Assembly (NCBI GenBank): GCA_002338615.1
Contig: DDIS01000079.1
Location: 1 to 22,912 of the forward strand
Length of the DNA stretch: 22,912 nt
From: Proteobacteria bacterium UBA1844
GTDB lineage: Bacteria > Pseudomonadota > Gammaproteobacteria > Steroidobacterales > Woeseiaceae
Direction: 5' to 3'
The notes beneath the pieces were generated by a model, which worked only from the letters and a program-made list of their open reading frames with translations, had not been told where the DNA came from and searched no databases. Made by a program: the position numbers and the translations under genes. Each line of letters begins with the position of its first letter. Positions within the stretch are counted from its first letter, which is position 1. Positions 15,570-22,912 of the stretch are shown here, piece after piece.

Positions 15570-15840
15570 TCTGATTAATCTCCTGTTACGACATTGTGAT
15601 GCGCAGCGGACCCGACCCGGAGTGCGCACCCGTATTTTTGTCCGCGCCATCGTATCACAGCAAGCGGCAAGTTCAGCCAGCGTGGGAGCCTTTCACCGGC
15701 CAAAAATCGGACGTCGAAATCCGCGCCTTGGATACCAAACAGGCTACAAGAGCCCCACTTCGGCCATACAGAAGCTGCGTGTTACACTGCCGCGCTCCCG
15801 CTCATTGTCAGCGCCAAATTGCAGGAATTTTCGAACGCTT
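15570..15840. promoter_or_regulatory. Divergent spacer between DUF47 gene and EVE gene
   Basis: The 271-bp gap holds start signals for both directions. On the minus strand, TGA followed by tacgat (plus-strand atcgta at 15649-15654) is a possible extended -10 for the phosphate operon. On the plus strand, tacact (15783-15788) is a possible -10 for the EVE gene. Neither has a good -35. I saw no Pho-box-like direct repeat and could not recognise an RNA gene here. Confidence 0.25.
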
Positions 15841-16293
15841 ATGTCTTACTGGCTGATCAAATCCGAACCCGATGCCTACAGTATCGATGACCTTCGTCGC
15901 GACAAACGGGAAAAGTGGGATGGTATCCGCAACTACCAGGCTCGCAACACGATGCGGGACGACATGCGGGTGGGCGACAAGATCTTTTTTTATCACTCAA
16001 ACTGTAAAGAACCGGGTATTGTCGGAATCGCCAAAGTGGCCAGTCAACCCTACCCCGATCCGACCCAGTTTGACCCGGACAGCAAGTATTACGACCCCAA
16101 AAGCGACCCGGCCGACCCGCGCTGGATACTTGTCGATGTCGCCTTCGTGAAAAAACTGCAACGTTCGATATCGCTCGCCGAAATCAAGGAGCACCCCGAG
16201 CTCGGCGACATGATTCTCGCCCGCAAGGGCAACCGGCTGTCCGTCATGCCGGTTGAGAAACGGCATTGGGACATCATTTTGTCATTGAAATAG
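15841..16293 (+). CDS. EVE-domain protein
   Basis: The start is ATG 15841, giving 150 residues that open directly with the EVE signature YWLIKSEPDAYSIDDL. The rest of the single domain is complete: WDGIRNYQARN, MRVGDKIFFYHSN, GIVGIAKV, the YYDPKSDP loop and a C-terminal VMPVEKRHWDIIL. EVE is a PUA/YTH-like fold; members bind modified bases in RNA or DNA, as shown for human THYN1 and for bacterial EVE proteins tied to modified-DNA restriction. As a lone domain it is likely a housekeeping reader of unknown ligand. The ribosome site is weak (AGGA about 14 bases upstream). Its 3' end overlaps the convergent Mur-ligase gene by 20 bases. Confidence 0.9.
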   Translation: MSYWLIKSEPDAYSIDDLRRDKREKWDGIRNYQARNTMRDDMRVGDKIFFYHSNCKEPGIVGIAKVASQPYPDPTQFDPDSKYYDPKSDPADPRWILVDVAFVKKLQRSISLAEIKEHPELGDMILARKGNRLSVMPVEKRHWDIILSLK

Positions 16294-17971
16294 GTTCGCC
16301 AAGTTCTTGAATTATCTTAATAATCTTAGCTGATTCACCCAGCGCCAGCATAATCACGAGGTCCCCGTCGCGCGCCCACTCCAAAGCCGCGCATAAGGAT
16401 TCGGTTTCGAGATCCCGATGCTCGATCTGTGAGTCCGTTGCGCCGAGTCGCAGCAATTCGTCGCGGATGACAGCGTACACTTCCCCGGGTTGCCTTCCGC
16501 GATAATAATCCTTGAGTTCAGATACATAGATCTTGTCGAGTCCGATCGCAAACGCGTCCTTGGTCATTGCACGAATCAGGCTATCCGGCCGATCACCCGC
16601 CTGCCCAAAACACAATGCGCGACGCCTGGCCGGCAGCGCCTCGGCCATATCGAACAATGCTCGCATCGCGTGCGGATTGTGCGCGAAATCAACCAGAATG
16701 CTGCGGCCGCCAACCTCGTATACGTTGCAACGTCCCGGATTGAGATCTTGTGACATGCTCGTGAGGCCATGCCGGATCTCACCAAGCGTCGCGCCGAGGG
16801 CATTGGCCAGCGCGGCAGCGGCCAGGGCGTTTGCGACGTTGTGCTTCGCCCTGCCACCGAGTGTGATTGGAATATCCCGGTCCGCGCACAGTAGCTCCCG
16901 TTCGCTGCCACATTGCCGCACAAGCTGGTGACTATCCAGTAACCAGGCAGTCCCGCCCGCCTCGACGTGCCTCCTGATCTCGGGATTGTCCGCGTCCAGG
17001 CTGAACCATGTAATGCGACCCGGATATGACTTTGCTTTTCCAAGCAACATGGTGTCATCAGCATTCAGGATCAGAACGCCGCCTTCCTGAACCGCGCGAC
17101 TGGTGATCCACTTGATACCGAGAATCTCATCGAGGTTCCGCGAACCAAAGTCACCCAGGTGATCCTCGGCAATATTGGTAATCAATGCGGCATCGGCGCG
17201 CCTGACACCGAGCCCGCGGCGCACCAGTCCGCCACGTGCCGATTCTAAGACTGCGACATCGATATCGTTTTGGCGTAAGACAGCGCGCGCGCCACCCGGG
17301 CCCGACCAGTCGCCGCGATCGAGAATTCGTTCGTTGACGGCGATCCAGTCAGTCGAACTGCAACCCACATTGCGGCCGCCTCCCTGCAGAATGTGACTTG
17401 CGAGCCGCACTGACGTCGTCTTGCCGTTGGTTCCGGTGACGAGCCCGATTGGCAGATCTGTAAATGACTGCCAATCGAGTTGCCTCGTTTCGGGCAATTG
17501 GCGCGCAGGCCAGACCGTGGCGCCGCGGCCGAGCCCAAGCGATACCTCGTCATCATCCCAAAGCAGCGTAATGCCGTGTTCTTCTGCGGCATCTTGCAAT
17601 TCAAGCAATCGAGGGTTTGCCTCGTTTTGCTGCGTATTGCGGATCGAGGCAAGACTCGCCTCCGTATCGGGCACCGGGGCATCTTCCAGATCGGCAAGCA
17701 CCGCGGCCCACGCCCATTCATTGATTTCGGCCGCCGTATAAAGGGTATCGATCCGAGCGGCAAATGCGAAACTGGCACCGCCTTCAAGCACTTGCTCCCC
17801 AAACCTCGTCGCCGGCCAGCCGAGCGTGCGCAGCATCCACGCCACTTTACTGCGCCATCGCTGTCCTATTCGATGTGCTTCACGCGCCGTGCAGCCTACA
17901 TCGAGCACCGCTGCCGGCTCATCGAGAAGCAGGTTCGGTCCGGTCAGCCGGCGGGCGTCAAGAAACTCCAT
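16274..17971 (-). CDS. Mur-ligase-family protein beside cyanophycin synthetase (CphA'-like, no ATP-grasp)
   Basis: A 565-residue protein. Residues 1-170 form a domain I cannot assign, opening with MEFLDARRLTGPNLL and containing GGASFAFAARIDTLYTAAEINEWAWAA written here only by its ends (65-90). From about 172 it is a Mur ligase: P-loop TGTNGKTT (179-186), ESARGGL (243-249), ITNIAEDHLGDFG (264-276, His271), a candidate carbamylated Lys287, and LNADD (302-306), then a C-terminal part with VDFAHNPHAMRALFD. These closely mirror the Mur half of the adjacent CphA, but the ATP-grasp half is absent. CphA's Mur site adds Arg to Asp side chains, so this protein may act on cyanophycin or a related peptide. 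It starts 12 bases after the cphA stop, so it shares the operon. Confidence 0.8.
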   Translation of the reverse strand: MEFLDARRLTGPNLLLDEPAAVLDVGCTAREAHRIGQRWRSKVAWMLRTLGWPATRFGEQVLEGGASFAFAARIDTLYTAAEINEWAWAAVLADLEDAPVPDTEASLASIRNTQQNEANPRLLELQDAAEEHGITLLWDDDEVSLGLGRGATVWPARQLPETRQLDWQSFTDLPIGLVTGTNGKTTSVRLASHILQGGGRNVGCSSTDWIAVNERILDRGDWSGPGGARAVLRQNDIDVAVLESARGGLVRRGLGVRRADAALITNIAEDHLGDFGSRNLDEILGIKWITSRAVQEGGVLILNADDTMLLGKAKSYPGRITWFSLDADNPEIRRHVEAGGTAWLLDSHQLVRQCGSERELLCADRDIPITLGGRAKHNVANALAAAALANALGATLGEIRHGLTSMSQDLNPGRCNVYEVGGRSILVDFAHNPHAMRALFDMAEALPARRRALCFGQAGDRPDSLIRAMTKDAFAIGLDKIYVSELKDYYRGRQPGEVYAVIRDELLRLGATDSQIEHRDLETESLCAALEWARDGDLVIMLALGESAKIIKIIQELGEPISMTK

Positions 17972-17983
17972 CGGCCATCGGCA

Positions 17984-20773
17984 TCAGTCGGACTCTTCAT
18001 GGCGAGCAATCCGGACGCCGCGCTCGTCACTGACAATCTCGATGTCAGCGTCAAACGTAAAACCACCGATCTCGGGCAACTCGATAGCCGTGGCGGTTTT
18101 CCTTACCGACTCGTCAACCTTCGCATCAGACTTGAAATAGATAATCTGTTTCCAGCTCCGCTTGACGTTGTCAGCGAGTATCAGCAACAAATCGCCGGGC
18201 TCCGCCATCTGCAATACCTGTGCGGTCGCTTCCTGTTCGTCGGGAATCACCTTGATGCGGTCCGCAGCAATGCCCGCTTTGAGCAAGCGATTCTTTAACA
18301 TGACCGCAACTTCGCCCTGGTCGCGGCCGCGGCGGTTATCGTCGCAGCGGCAAACAAAATAATCGAAATGACCCGCTGCTATATCGGCAATTTCCAGAAT
18401 GTCCTCGTCGCGACGATCACCCGGCGCTGCCAGCAACACTATTTTTCTGCCGTCAACATCGAATCGATCGACCAGGCCGCACATGGCCTTGACCGCCGCG
18501 GGGTTGTGCGCGTAGTCGAGAATGACCCGGAATGGATGTTCGTCATATATATTCATCCGGCCCGGCGCCTGGTAGTAGGTAGAATCGAAAGTGCGCAAGC
18601 CCTGCCGAATACCTTCAAGCGACACGTCGAGGTTGTAGGCGAGTGCAGCCGCGAACATCGCGTTTTGCACGTTGTGCATTGCCCGGCCTTCGACCGTTGC
18701 GGGAATCAGGTGTGTCCACAACAGCGGCGTATGTGTTTCGTGGTCGTAAATGGTGATCATGTGACCGTTCATGCCCTGCTCAAGCACGAAGGCCTGGCCA
18801 CCCGCTTGAATATGCTGTTTCACCAGTGGGTGTGCGGGGTTCATCGTGATGTAGCAAAGCCGCTCTGCCTCGGTGTAGTCCGCCATTTTCAGGCATAGCG
18901 CATCGTCTGCATTCAGGATTGCGGCATCTCTTGCAATCTCGATTGGCACGCGCTTGACCTCCGCCAGCTGTTCGAGTGTGTCGATGCCGCGCAAGCCAAG
19001 GTGATCGGCGCTGATATTCAGACAGGCACTGACATTTGTTTCCTGGAAACCGAGCCCACTGCGCAACATGCCACCCCGCGCGACTTCCATGACCGCCGCG
19101 TCAACGGATGGATCGCGCAGGATCATCTGTGCGGACACCGGTCCGGTCATATCGCCCGGTACGCTCAGGTTGCCATCGATATAGACACCATCCGTCGAGG
19201 TCAGACCGACAGTCTTGCCTGTCATCTTGAGGATGTGCGCCAGCATCCGCGCGGTCGTCGTCTTGCCGTTGGTGCCGGTTATCGCGGCAATCGGGATCCG
19301 GCTCGGCGCGCCTGCAGGGAACAGCATATCGATCACTGCGCCGCCGACGTCACGGGCCGTTCCCTCGCTCGGCGCAACGTGCATGCGAAAGCCGGGACCG
19401 GCATTGACTTCGCAGATGCCACCACCGGCATCGCGATACGACTCGGCAATGTCATTGGTCAGAAAATCCACACCACCAATGTCGAGTCCGATCGCCTTGA
19501 TCGCGCGTATGGCCATCTGCCGGTTATCCGGATGCACGGAGTCAGTGACGTCAATAGCCGTGCCGCCGGTAGACAAGTTCGCGGTAGAACGAAGGTAAAC
19601 GATCTCCCCTTGCGCCGGAACGGTATTGCGGTCGTAGCCAAGCTTCTCCAGCAGACGTTCTGCCTGGTGGTCGAACTCGAGCCGGGTCAGGACCTTCTCG
19701 TGTCCGACGCCACGCCGCGGATCGCGGTTTACAATGCCGACCAGTTGCTCGATGCTATGTTCGCCGTCGCCGACGACATGGCCCGGCACGCGTTTCGCCG
19801 CCGCGACGAGCTTGCCGTCGATCACAACAAGCCTGTGATCGAAGCCTTCAATGAAACTTTCAACCACCACGGTCCGGCCGTGTTCCTGCGCTTTTTCAAA
19901 CGCAAGCTCAACTTCCTCCGGTGCTTTTAGATTGATTGAAACGCCGCGGCCATGATTACCTGCGAGAGGTTTCAGGACAACGGGATAGCCGATGCGTTCG
20001 GCCGCGCGTACGGCCTGCGAGGCGCTGCGCACAATGCGCTGCATGGGCACCGGCAGACCGAGGTCGCGCAGAATGGAATTGGTTTCTTCCTTGTCCGCCG
20101 CAAGTTCGACCGCGATGTTACTGGTATTGCCGGTCGTGGTCGCCTGGATGCGTTGCTGGTACCTGCCATGCCCGAATTGCACCAGGGAATAATTGTTCAG
20201 CCGCAACCAGGGTATCTGACGATCCTCAGCCGCTTTCACAAGCGACGCTGTACTGGGTCCGAGCGCGCGCCGTTGTGCGTAGCGAATGAAGGAATCGCGT
20301 TCCGCGGCAAAGTCCCAGTCACGATCCGGTGTATTCGAGGGCCGGATCTCCTCCGGTAACAAACTGTGGATTAGCTTCAGTGCGAGGTCGCTGGATTCCA
20401 GCCCAACGGATTTTTCCTTGTATTGAAACACCATGTTGTAGTGCCCGGGTTTGCCTTCGATCGAACGTGTCTTGCCGAACGTAACCGGCGAGCCGGCGAC
20501 GTTCTGCAATTCGATCGCGACGTGCTCCATGACATGGCCGAGCCAGGTCCCCTCACCTTCGCGTAGCCGACGCACAAAGCCGCCGGGTTCACCGTAGGAA
20601 CAGCCGTGCTCATTGAGGCCTGGAAGACATTCGAGCAGGCGATCGACGTAGTCAGGCCCGAGCCGTCCGGTCGGCCACTCTTCGAGCCGGCCGAGGTCGA
20701 GCACATGCCGTATGACCGGGAAATGGGCGTACATGCTGGGCCCGACGAAAACATTGGTACTGACGATTTTCAT
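17984..20773 (-). CDS. cphA: Cyanophycin synthetase
   Basis: The start is ATG 20773 (MKIVSTNVFVGPSMYAHFP), giving 929 residues, slightly longer than typical CphA1. The N-terminal domain (1-160) has LGHVMEHVAIELQNVAG with an HxxEH motif (His80, Glu83, His84) and Glu88. The ATP-grasp domain (about 200-490) has VVLKPLAGNHGRGVSINL (265-282) and GICEVNAGPGFRMH (452-465). The Mur domain has TGTNGKTTT (499-507), VARGGMLRSGLGF, SADHLG (588-593), Lys607 and ILDYAHNP. CphA polymerises Asp and Arg into multi-L-arginyl-poly-L-aspartate: the ATP-grasp site adds Asp to the backbone and the Mur site adds Arg to each side chain. It is third in the operon after iadA and cphB, with a 120-bp gap that might hold an internal promoter. 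Confidence 0.95.
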   Translation of the reverse strand: MKIVSTNVFVGPSMYAHFPVIRHVLDLGRLEEWPTGRLGPDYVDRLLECLPGLNEHGCSYGEPGGFVRRLREGEGTWLGHVMEHVAIELQNVAGSPVTFGKTRSIEGKPGHYNMVFQYKEKSVGLESSDLALKLIHSLLPEEIRPSNTPDRDWDFAAERDSFIRYAQRRALGPSTASLVKAAEDRQIPWLRLNNYSLVQFGHGRYQQRIQATTTGNTSNIAVELAADKEETNSILRDLGLPVPMQRIVRSASQAVRAAERIGYPVVLKPLAGNHGRGVSINLKAPEEVELAFEKAQEHGRTVVVESFIEGFDHRLVVIDGKLVAAAKRVPGHVVGDGEHSIEQLVGIVNRDPRRGVGHEKVLTRLEFDHQAERLLEKLGYDRNTVPAQGEIVYLRSTANLSTGGTAIDVTDSVHPDNRQMAIRAIKAIGLDIGGVDFLTNDIAESYRDAGGGICEVNAGPGFRMHVAPSEGTARDVGGAVIDMLFPAGAPSRIPIAAITGTNGKTTTARMLAHILKMTGKTVGLTSTDGVYIDGNLSVPGDMTGPVSAQMILRDPSVDAAVMEVARGGMLRSGLGFQETNVSACLNISADHLGLRGIDTLEQLAEVKRVPIEIARDAAILNADDALCLKMADYTEAERLCYITMNPAHPLVKQHIQAGGQAFVLEQGMNGHMITIYDHETHTPLLWTHLIPATVEGRAMHNVQNAMFAAALAYNLDVSLEGIRQGLRTFDSTYYQAPGRMNIYDEHPFRVILDYAHNPAAVKAMCGLVDRFDVDGRKIVLLAAPGDRRDEDILEIADIAAGHFDYFVCRCDDNRRGRDQGEVAVMLKNRLLKAGIAADRIKVIPDEQEATAQVLQMAEPGDLLLILADNVKRSWKQIIYFKSDAKVDESVRKTATAIELPEIGGFTFDADIEIVSDERGVRIARHEESD

Positions 20774-20893
20774 TATTATTGTCCGCCACTTAACTTGCAT
20801 TACCCACGGCGCGCCTGGCCTCGCTAATGCGCGCGATACCGTAATACTCCGCAACGTGCAAGGCGCGACATTTGCAGTATGCTGCCGGGACTC
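20774..20893 (-). promoter_or_regulatory. Spacer between cphB and cphA, possible internal promoter
   Basis: This 120-bp gap is the only sizeable one in the cyanophycin operon. On the minus strand a ttgcac hexamer is followed 17 bases later by tatcgc, a weak -35/-10 pair. It could let synthesis genes be expressed apart from degradation genes. No hairpin terminator was seen. Confidence 0.25.
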
Positions 20894-21715
20894 TTACCTG
20901 GCCCTGGCATGCCTCGTTGCCATTGCGAAGCGACCGCCGGCAACCAGTATATGCAATTTTACACCGATGAGGCTCACCGGCTCGCCGCGCCCCGCAGTGT
21001 CCATGGAAGAATAGCTCAGATCGGATGGATCGAGTACCGTAACCCCGCCACTCCCGACTACCTCAAAGTCATCGCTTGCGCTGATAAAGGCCGCCGTGTC
21101 CTCGTCGAGCCCGATTCCGACTGCAAACGGGTTATAAGCGAGTGCCGTCAACAGCCGACCTATCCGGTCGCGCTGGCGAAAATGCTGGTCAATGATGAAC
21201 TTGTTGGTGAGGCCGAGACCAGGTGCCATGGTGACCAGGTCGGGCGTGGGGGTTTCCCCTTCACTACCGCCCGCGATCATGTGCTCGGGCATGAAAGCGG
21301 CACCCGCCGAAGTTCCCGCGACGTGCATGCCTGCCGCGTTACGTCGACGTATCAGGGTGGCCAGCTCGGTACCGCCCAGCGTCGTCGACAGGCGCAACTG
21401 ATTGCCACCCGTCATGAATGCGCCGTCGGAGCGCTTGATATAGTCGAGGTAGTCCGGCTCGCTACAGTCTTCGCGATTTTCAATGGCCAGCACTTTTACA
21501 TGACGCACGCCGAGTTTGCGAAACAGTTTCTCGTAGCTGCGTCCAGTGTCCTCGAGTTCCGAGGCGGTGGGTATGATACTGATGCGCGAGCGCTTGCCAC
21601 CACAGATCTCAACAAAACGGCTAAGGATTTCGGGGTTATTCAATTTTTGTTCGGCGCCGCCGATCGGCACAATATAGCCGCGATCACGGTCGTCAACTTT
21701 CGTAGCAGGACTCAT
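20894..21715 (-). CDS. cphB: Cyanophycinase
   Basis: A 273-residue peptidase S51-type cyanophycinase. The nucleophile elbow GTSAGA has Ser136. Glu154 (in SEGETP) and His178 (in IDQHFRQRDR) sit at the same spacing as Ser132, Glu150 and His174 described for the Synechocystis enzyme. Other signatures are VPIGGAE (16-22), MTGGNQLRL (101-109) and GIGLDEDTA. There is no signal peptide, so it is the intracellular type, which cuts stored cyanophycin to beta-Asp-Arg dipeptides. Its ATG overlaps the TAA of the upstream dipeptidase gene by one base (TAATG), implying coupled translation and matched amounts of the two degradative enzymes. Confidence 0.95.
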   Translation of the reverse strand: MSPATKVDDRDRGYIVPIGGAEQKLNNPEILSRFVEICGGKRSRISIIPTASELEDTGRSYEKLFRKLGVRHVKVLAIENREDCSEPDYLDYIKRSDGAFMTGGNQLRLSTTLGGTELATLIRRRNAAGMHVAGTSAGAAFMPEHMIAGGSEGETPTPDLVTMAPGLGLTNKFIIDQHFRQRDRIGRLLTALAYNPFAVGIGLDEDTAAFISASDDFEVVGSGGVTVLDPSDLSYSSMDTAGRGEPVSLIGVKLHILVAGGRFAMATRHARAR

Positions 21716-22899
21716 TAGTCGCTGAATTCCTTTTCAAATTTTCCAAACAGCAATTGTTGGCCGTGTCGCACGTGCCATTTGCCGGCCAACATGACATCGG
21801 CAATGCCGTTGTTGTCATTCAACACGATGAGGTCCGCATCCTTGCCGGGTTGCAGGCCACCTTTCCGGTGCAAGCGCAGCAATCGGGCCGGGTTCGAGGT
21901 AAATGCCGGTGCAACATCGGCAAGCTTCGCGCCGCCGTCCAGCAAGGTCTTGAGTGTGAGAGCAAGGCTGGCCGGCGAACCCGTTTCCATTTGAACAATT
22001 TCGCCATCCTCGTTAAACACAGGCAAACAGCCACCGCCATCCGAGCTAATCGTTATGTTACCGCGTGGCGCTGCCGAACCGAGGTACTGCATCAATGCCT
22101 CATGCGCCGGGATCGCGTCGTCCGCATCGTCCACCGGAAATGCGGTTACATCGATGACGACGCCATTGCTCGCCAATTCGATCGCCTCGCTGAACAATGC
22201 GCGTCGTCGATTGACATGGGTCGGATTGAATACGCGCGCCGGCAATTCTGTTTGCGACAGGGCTTTGCGAATCACGGCCAGTCCACGCGCACCATCGCCC
22301 AGGTGCAAATGCAAAATCCCGGCCTTGCCCGTGATCAAACCGGCCACGTGAACGTCACTCGCGATGCGCAGCAATTCATCGAGCGTGGGCTGGCTGGAGC
22401 GATGATCGCTGACCGCAAGCTCGCCGACGCCAATGACGGGATCGATGAAAACGATATCGTCGCGCACACTGCCGGTCAGCGTGACCGGCGGCACATGATA
22501 GCCTCCCGTGTGGCACCATGCGGACAGGCCTTGCTCGCGCAAAGCATAGGCAGTGGCGACGAGCGACCGCGTATCGCGGGTCGTGTCGTCCGTGCCGAGC
22601 ACGCCGACCACGGTGCTTACGCCTGCACTCGTAAACTGTGACAACGGCACTGGCGGCACACGACTCGAAAAACCCGATTCACCACCACCACCCGTAATAT
22701 GCGCGTGACCGTCGATCAGGCCAGGTAATACGCGTTGGCCCGCAAGGTCCGTAACGAAAAGGCCCGGCACGGAAACGTCGTCGGGATCGTTGAGGAAGCC
22801 GAGCACGCGCCCATTGCCGATCAGGACCTGTCGAATGCCGAGGTCCTCTGGCGCAAAGACGTGTGCGTTGGCGAGTAGTTGCAGCATGATTTCGGCCAC
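21715..22899 (-). CDS. iadA: Isoaspartyl dipeptidase
   Basis: A 394-residue amidohydrolase-superfamily protein that aligns over its length with E. coli IadA. Metal and substrate motifs are LIDGHAHITGGGGESG (61-76: His65, His67, Glu74), GYHVP (Tyr134), SDHRSS (Arg167), LHLHLGD (His199), NPTHVNRRR (His228, Arg231) and SSDGGG (Asp287). It would split beta-Asp-Arg from cyanophycinase into Asp and Arg. The lysine that is carboxylated and bridges the metals in E. coli IadA (GVK before CAISDHRS) is not present; the sequence here is IGVGELAVSDHRS with Glu160. The start is GTG 22899 or ATG 22887; the frame stays open to the window edge, so an upstream start is possible. It is the first visible gene of the cyanophycin operon. 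Confidence 0.9.
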   Translation of the reverse strand: MAEIMLQLLANAHVFAPEDLGIRQVLIGNGRVLGFLNDPDDVSVPGLFVTDLAGQRVLPGLIDGHAHITGGGGESGFSSRVPPVPLSQFTSAGVSTVVGVLGTDDTTRDTRSLVATAYALREQGLSAWCHTGGYHVPPVTLTGSVRDDIVFIDPVIGVGELAVSDHRSSQPTLDELLRIASDVHVAGLITGKAGILHLHLGDGARGLAVIRKALSQTELPARVFNPTHVNRRRALFSEAIELASNGVVIDVTAFPVDDADDAIPAHEALMQYLGSAAPRGNITISSDGGGCLPVFNEDGEIVQMETGSPASLALTLKTLLDGGAKLADVAPAFTSNPARLLRLHRKGGLQPGKDADLIVLNDNNGIADVMLAGKWHVRHGQQLLFGKFEKEFSD

Positions 22900-22912
22900 G
22901 AAAAAGGCGCGT

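Noticed and set aside
15570..15840. Possible 6S RNA gene in the spacer next to the EVE gene, since EVE genes can lie near ssrS in gammaproteobacteria
   Set aside because: I could not see the long paired rod with a central bubble, and zapA and the folate cyclo-ligase gene are absent.
15526..15840. N-terminal extension of the EVE frame
   Set aside because: The EVE signature starts right at ATG 15841 and the extension overlaps the DUF47 start.
18368..19930. Long plus-strand open frames antisense to cphA
   Set aside because: They are shadows of the cphA coding sequence in GC-rich DNA, with no recognisable domain.

Overview
The window looks like a chromosomal stretch of a GC-rich, free-living gammaproteobacterium. 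The grounds are the spuABC-like polyamine gene order known from Pseudomonas, the PhoU-like/PiT phosphate pair, a proteobacterial-type cyanophycin locus and a TonB with a long periplasmic arm. I cannot name a genus. No rRNA, tRNA, CRISPR array, phage gene or intact insertion sequence was seen. Coding density is high and no gap without a gene exceeds 300 bases.

Layout. 1-1773: 3' part of a TonB-like energy transducer, open at the window edge. 1872-2552: TetR-type regulator. 2637-4844 (minus): an XdhC/CoxI-family protein followed by a membrane-anchored MDR oxidoreductase, both apparently starting at TTG. 5008-5349: thioredoxin. 5372-9862 (minus): a tight putrescine/agmatine operon read as gamma-glutamyl hydrolase (spuA/puuD-like), glutamine-synthetase-like ligase (spuB/puuA-like), aminotransferase (spuC-like) and agmatinase (speB). 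10009-11901 (minus): an NhaC-family antiporter with an extra N-terminal exported domain. It diverges from a second glutamine-synthetase-like ligase (spuI-like) at 12062-13453. 13454-13593: a nested palindromic repeat that fills the gap between convergent genes. 13587-15569 (minus): PhoU-like DUF47 protein and PiT phosphate transporter. 15841-16293: EVE-domain protein. 16274-22899 (minus): a cyanophycin operon read as isoaspartyl dipeptidase, cyanophycinase, cyanophycin synthetase and a second Mur-ligase protein.

How the genes fit together. Most of the window concerns nitrogen held as arginine and polyamines. CphA would store Asp and Arg as cyanophycin. CphB would release beta-Asp-Arg, and IadA would split it to Asp and Arg. 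Arginine, after a decarboxylase not present here, would give agmatine; agmatinase makes putrescine, and the Spu-type genes take putrescine towards GABA. No gamma-glutamylaminobutyraldehyde dehydrogenase or arginine decarboxylase is in the window, so the route must be completed elsewhere. That cyanophycin breakdown and putrescine use are functionally linked is my inference from the gene content.

The least explained items are the 59-bp-arm palindrome with 25-bp units, the Mur-ligase protein without an ATP-grasp domain beside cphA, the apparent loss of the metal-bridging lysine in IadA, and the extra domain on the NhaC protein.
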